DNA of 64,000 nucleotides from Marisa cornuarietis (lineage: Eukaryota > Mollusca > Gastropoda > Architaenioglossa > Ampullariidae), in NCBI GenBank assembly GCA_004794655.1, contig SMMW01000534.1, positions 1,867,501 through 1,931,500 of the forward strand, given 5' to 3'. The notes below the pieces were generated by a model. The model was not told the DNA's origin. It did not search any database and saw nothing but the letters and a program-made list of their open reading frames with translations. How positions within the stretch are numbered: the first letter of the stretch is position 1; every line of letters begins with the position of its first letter. Of the stretch, positions 61,801-64,000 are shown one piece after another. Made by a program: the position numbers and the translations under genes.

Positions 61801-63924
61801 TGACAAGGACTTCACAGTAAAATCAGAACATTCCATTCACCTTTTGTACTACTGAAAATTTACTGCCGTTTTGTTGCTTTATGTCAAGGACGCTGATATC
61901 AATCCAAGGTCTGATCATGGTACAAAGATATCAGAGGCCAATATGATGTCTGGAGAGCTCAAATGTGGCAACAAAATGAAATTGACAATGACTGCCATGT
62001 TCAAAAAGCAAAACAGCTATTTGGCTCTGATGTTTACAGTTCACCTCTGTGCAAGATGTTCTGTATGTGCTAGAGACAAACATGAGTGAAGACAATTGAA
62101 GAATAACTAGTGAGGTGTACAGAAAGTTCTAAGAAACAAAGTGAAGTGATCTGGAGAATGTGATATAAGAATGCATTAAAGCTATAGATGAAATGATAGA
62201 CAGCCTGGACAAAGGTCAGTCTCAAACTGCATGGAGTATCTGAATCTATCAATGAAACCTTTTAGTGCATGCAGAAAATGCTGTGATACACTTCTCTGAT
62301 GTGTGGGTTTATTTGCATCACAAATGATGAGCCTAGCTTGAGGAAAAGAGGTTTCAAAACTCACGTGCTTCCGAAAGAGTTCCATGTGTGCCCCCAGGCC
62401 AGCATCTGTTTCACTGATGTGCTGAACAACTTCTTCAATTGACCACAGTGTTGGGTCAGAGGAACGTGGTGCCAAGCTGTGATTATCACCTGTTGTTGAG
62501 CTTGCTGCATAGGTATTTTGATAAACAAGAAAGATAGTGTATATAAGAGTTTTTCCAAGTGCAGGTAAGAACTTAAGACATTAAAATGTTAAACGAAAAA
62601 GTGGAAATGGAAATTTTATCTGATTTTAGAAATTAGAAGCTCCTAATAACTTAACCAGGGCACTTAAAATAATTCTGCCCTTGTGTTAGCTTTTGAGTAT
62701 CAGTCAATTTTTGGACAGGAACAGCAAGATATTACTGAGGAAGTTCCAAGCAGCACTCTACCTTCTGCCTCAAAAGCTGAATATCGGCGGTCCATTTTGA
62801 GCATTTTAGTTCCTCTCAGACTGTCCCCAGATTCGGTTGACCATCTACGTCTGAACCCATGAGGATCAGGTACAGGAAGATCATCTTCTGAAGCTAAACA
62901 TAGATGTAAAAGTTGTTAAATTTTTTCTTATCATTTTGCGTCTGCAAAAGTGAACATTTTCCTGTTTTCCACACTCTAAAGCAAACAGGGTAGTGTCACA
63001 AGACACATCACTGTGTATAACTGAAGGAATAAATAAGGAAAGAAACTGTTGGTAGATTTATGAATTGTTCTATCAATTAATCAACCAGTCGGGTATTTTG
63101 TTATATTTGAAAGTAGGCAATGCGCCCATTCAAGCGTCATGTTCAAGACAGTTGCCAGTTACTCAATTTGACATGAATTTGTACTCCCACAGCCAAAATT
63201 TAGAAGAAGTATGTATATTTTAAGTCTAATGTATATTCTAATAAAATATTTTATTGTTTGGTACTTAATATTTTTATATGTTGTGTAAATAATTTTATTT
63301 TAATTTTTGGCTCCTAACCTACCTCATGACAGGAGCTCTTCATTTCATAGAGTTACCATCTTTCATTTGAATTTAGTAGAATCACATTACTTAAATGTTT
63401 AAAAAAAATCACTTTCCTTTTCATCTGTATGGAATGAGTTAACAAAAGTTTAAAGTAAGCTTTAGGATCCTTCTTTTTGGTGCTTTACGTCCTTGAAGAA
63501 AATTTAAGAAAATCATTTTTATTAGTGCTATCATTTAAAGTACACTTGTTCTGCTCTGTGCATAAGATGTGCACAATGTCACATGATCACCCATCAAGCA
63601 AGGAGGTTTATTACACAGTAGAGACTTATAGTTGATTCTTGCTTGTCAAACTGCAGATTCATCTAAAAGCAACTTTATTTACTAAAAATAACAGAAATAA
63701 ATGTTTCGCCACCAGATACTTACTATGAGAAGCAGCTCCTGATCCAGATGGCGTCATCTGGCGCTGTCTTATGCACTTGGGACAGGGTCCAGCCAGAGGC
63801 TGCCCTGAGAAAAGATTTTCACATGCACCAAGCTCTTCCAGCAGACCCTCCAAGAATGACCAAAAGCTAGACACCCTCTCTACTGCAATGAGGCGCTTTG
63901 TGTATGTCTTGCCTCCCATAGTAG
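58847..63924 (-). CDS. Scm: Polycomb-group protein Scm (sex comb on midleg) orthologue, last four exons
   Basis: Four exons with consensus splice sites and matching phases: 63924-63724, 62887-62762, 62504-62365 and 58972-58847 (stop 58849-58847). The first encodes the end of the SLED domain (SFWSFLEGLLEELGACENLF, then CPKC). The second encodes a basic, serine-rich linker (PHGFRRRWSTESGDSLRG). The last two encode a complete SAM domain, split after FRKH: DPTLWSIEEVVQHISETDAG, then EIDGKAFMLLNSEMMMKYMG and LKLGPVLKLCNIIEKL. This is nearly the vertebrate SCMH1/SCML2 and fly Scm SAM sequence. In that family the SAM polymerises and binds Polyhomeotic, linking Polycomb repressive complexes in the nucleus. 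SAM at the extreme C-terminus is as expected. The MBT repeats and N-terminus lie beyond the window. The last intron (3.4 kb) holds a LINE. Confidence 0.93.
59405..61150 (-). mobile_element. Decayed LINE inside the last Scm intron
   Basis: Read on the minus strand from 61.15 kb down, pieces of a LINE polyprotein appear in order: a linker with KKGMKAARKN; a stretch with MPAELLKRGGEEITKAL at about 60.72 kb; a catalytic-region remnant; a block with KSKVMISVNGKA and FKYLGATLSKDGS (60045-59797); then ILLYRYDTWTLL, IQAFKNKCLRRLLWIS, FFGHVTRHDTLLK and a GRGHGGQRRNW patch. It ends with a GACTAACTGACT-like tail at about 59.42 kb. Many stops and frameshifts make it old. Its 3' end matches the small plus-strand fragment at 19.93-20.03 kb. 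It lies in the same orientation as Scm. No target duplication was identified. Confidence 0.85.
62888..63723. other. Scm intron
   Basis: AT-rich intron between the SLED-end exon and the linker exon, bounded by GTAAGT on the donor side and CTTCAG on the acceptor side (minus strand). No further features seen. Confidence 0.8.
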
Positions 63925-64000
63925 CTGTACGAAAACACAATTTTAAAAAAATTCTGTACTGGAATGCCATGTTACTAAAGACACACACATCACCTTTCCT

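Overview
The window looks like a gastropod mollusc genome. Four things suggest this: an array of intronless rhodopsin-type GPCRs of the kind expanded as candidate chemosensory receptors in gastropods, AT-rich intergenic DNA with many (CA)n, (GTGA)n and (ATC)n tracts, several non-LTR retrotransposon remnants, and small exons with good splice sites. Species cannot be named from the sequence. All function calls are from reading motifs; no database search was run.

0-46 kb is a GPCR array with seven loci of one subfamily. Three are intact on the minus strand (7548-8657, 24830-25918, 38431-39519) and one is intact on the plus strand (1336-2406). Three are broken: 14214-15319 has a single frameshift, 15996-16312 is a fragment, and 20975-22140 is a decayed copy of the 7.5 kb gene. 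Loci at 16, 25 and 38.5 kb share upstream flanking sequence, so the array grew by segmental duplication. The right-hand copy took a 3.2 kb RTE-like LINE (40075-43295) with a 12-bp target-site duplication, and the 25 kb copy preserves the empty site. A two-exon 5' part of a secreted C-type-lectin-like gene (18212-18689, minus) sits in the array, with a TATA box and a cluster of CRE half sites upstream.

27-36 kb is mostly gene-free. It holds a 5'-truncated LINE with its target-site duplication, an (ATC)34 tract and a GC-richer island (about 30.05-31.3 kb) containing a 119-bp piece of 28S rRNA.

45-51 kb holds a 42-bp minisatellite and the last three exons of an unrecognised minus-strand gene (cysteine-rich segment, then a coiled coil). 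One of its introns carries a non-autonomous DNA transposon. 58.8-64 kb holds the last four exons of a Polycomb-group Scm (sex comb on midleg) orthologue on the minus strand, ending in its SAM domain. A decayed LINE lies in its last intron.
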